Shown in pieces: positions 41,393 through 42,271 of a stretch of 42,271 nt of DNA (its first letter is position 1; each line of letters opens with the position of its first letter). The notes under the pieces were generated by a model. That model did not search any database and was not told the origin of the DNA. It saw only the letters and a program-made list of their open reading frames with translations. A program made the translations under genes and the position numbers. The stretch spans positions 1-42,271 of the forward strand of contig NZ_BBIU01000044.1 of NCBI RefSeq assembly GCF_000730645.1. Direction: 5' to 3'. Origin of the DNA: Pseudomonas parafulva NBRC 16636 = DSM 17004 (GTDB lineage Bacteria; Pseudomonadota; Gammaproteobacteria; Pseudomonadales; Pseudomonadaceae).

Positions 41393-42175
41393 ATGCTAGT
41401 AGATTCCCATTGCCATCTGGACCGTCTGGACCTCACTGCTCACCAGGGCTCGCTCGATGCGGCGTTGGAGGCGGCACGTGGTCGGGGCGTAGGCCATTTT
41501 CTGTGCATCGGCGTGAGCGCCGAAAATGCCGGCGCGGTGAAAGCGCTCACTGAGCGGTACGCTGATGTGGACTGCTCGGTAGGCGTCCATCCATTGGACC
41601 TGGCGCCGGGCGAAACGCCTGCGCTGGAGTGGTTGATGCATGAGTTGTCGCATCCTCATGTGGTGGCAATCGGTGAAACCGGGCTGGATTACCACTACGA
41701 GCCTGAAGCTGCCGAGCTTCAGCAGGCGTCTTTCCGCTTGCACTTGGAAGCCTCGCGGCAGACGGGCAAGCCGGTGATTGTGCATACCCGGGCGGCACGG
41801 GCTGATACGCTGGCGCTTTTACGCGAAGCAGGCTTGCCTCAGGCGGGCGTGCTGCACTGCTTTACTGAAGATTGGGAAATGGCCAAGGCAGCGCTGGACC
41901 TTGGCTATTACATCTCGTTGTCGGGCATCGTCACCTTCCGCAATGCCGACGCGTTGCGGGAAGTGGCCAGGCAGGTGCCTGCTGATCGCCTTCTGGTGGA
42001 AACCGATGCGCCGTACCTTGCGCCAATTCCCCATCGTGGCAAACCGAACCTCCCGCAATATGTGCGTGAAGTTGCAGAGTATGTAGCTTCGCTGCGGGGT
42101 GCCAGTTACGAGCAGTTGGCCGAACAGACAACCACCAACTTCAAACGCCTGTTCCCACTGGCAAGGGTCGCCTGA
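41393..42175 (+). CDS. TatD-family metal-dependent hydrolase/DNase
   Basis: A 260-residue TIM-barrel enzyme of the TatD/YcfH family. Metal ligands are seen in MLVDSHCHLDRL (His6, His8), AIGETGLDYHY (Glu), VIVHTRAA (His), LHCFTEDW (His) and VETDAPYLAP (Asp). E. coli relatives are 3'-5' exonucleases, and YcfH is encoded after holB. No Shine-Dalgarno sequence precedes the ATG at 41393; the spacer from holB is short and T-rich. Substrate uncertain. Confidence 0.95.
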   Translation: MLVDSHCHLDRLDLTAHQGSLDAALEAARGRGVGHFLCIGVSAENAGAVKALTERYADVDCSVGVHPLDLAPGETPALEWLMHELSHPHVVAIGETGLDYHYEPEAAELQQASFRLHLEASRQTGKPVIVHTRAARADTLALLREAGLPQAGVLHCFTEDWEMAKAALDLGYYISLSGIVTFRNADALREVARQVPADRLLVETDAPYLAPIPHRGKPNLPQYVREVAEYVASLRGASYEQLAEQTTTNFKRLFPLARVA

Positions 42176-42193
42176 AGCAGTCGATTAACTTTC

Positions 42194-42252
<59 letters not shown>

Positions 42253-42271
42253 TCTAAGTGCGCGATAGTCC

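Overview
The window is a chromosomal segment of a Pseudomonas, most likely of the P. putida group. The order comEC-exbB-exbD-lpxK-ycaR-kdsB-(LMW phosphatase)-murB, rne divergent from rluC, then sppA, maf, yceD-rpmF-plsX-fabD-fabG-acpP-fabF-pabC-mltG-tmk-holB-tatD is the conserved Pseudomonas arrangement. The high GC content and the REP-type repeats also fit. The species assignment is inference from gene order and repeats.

Positions 1 to about 12,030 are accessory. They begin inside a broken Rhs/YD-repeat gene, which has a frameshift near 655 and no C-terminal end. Next come an Ig-like repeat protein, a pertactin-type autotransporter, a second Ig-like repeat protein, a fimbrial subunit plus chaperone on the minus strand with no usher, a small conserved Pseudomonas protein (PA2817 family), and a 522-residue protein I do not recognise. 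The theme is surface display and contact, but most of the products have no assigned role.

From 12,044 a strong hairpin terminator marks the entry into core genome. A FadE-type acyl-CoA dehydrogenase (minus) diverges from a glutathione S-transferase-like gene (plus), followed by a two-gene ABC-2 exporter, a DUF2062 membrane protein (minus) and comEC. From 20,211 to 24,749 a tightly overlapped operon joins an ExbB/ExbD proton channel to envelope genes: LpxK for lipid A, KdsB for Kdo activation and MurB for peptidoglycan, with a Trm112-like protein and a phosphotyrosine phosphatase between them. A bidirectional terminator separates it from the convergent rne gene.

RNase E (minus) has a very long untranslated leader, and its promoter lies back to back with that of rluC. 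The rluC-gph-sppA run ends in a large palindrome facing maf. From 32,242 a near-consensus sigma-70 promoter starts the yceD-rpmF-plsX-fabD-fabG-acpP-fabF-pabC-mltG-tmk-holB-tatD series, which joins ribosomal protein L32, fatty acid synthesis, folate synthesis, cell-wall chain termination and DNA replication. The pilZ gene that lies between holB and tatD in P. aeruginosa is absent here. The window ends in a GTTGCT hexanucleotide repeat.

I saw no tRNA, rRNA, CRISPR array, insertion sequence or phage genes. The least explained parts are the Ig-like protein pair around the autotransporter, the unrecognised 522-residue protein, and several perfect inverted repeats in promoter regions.
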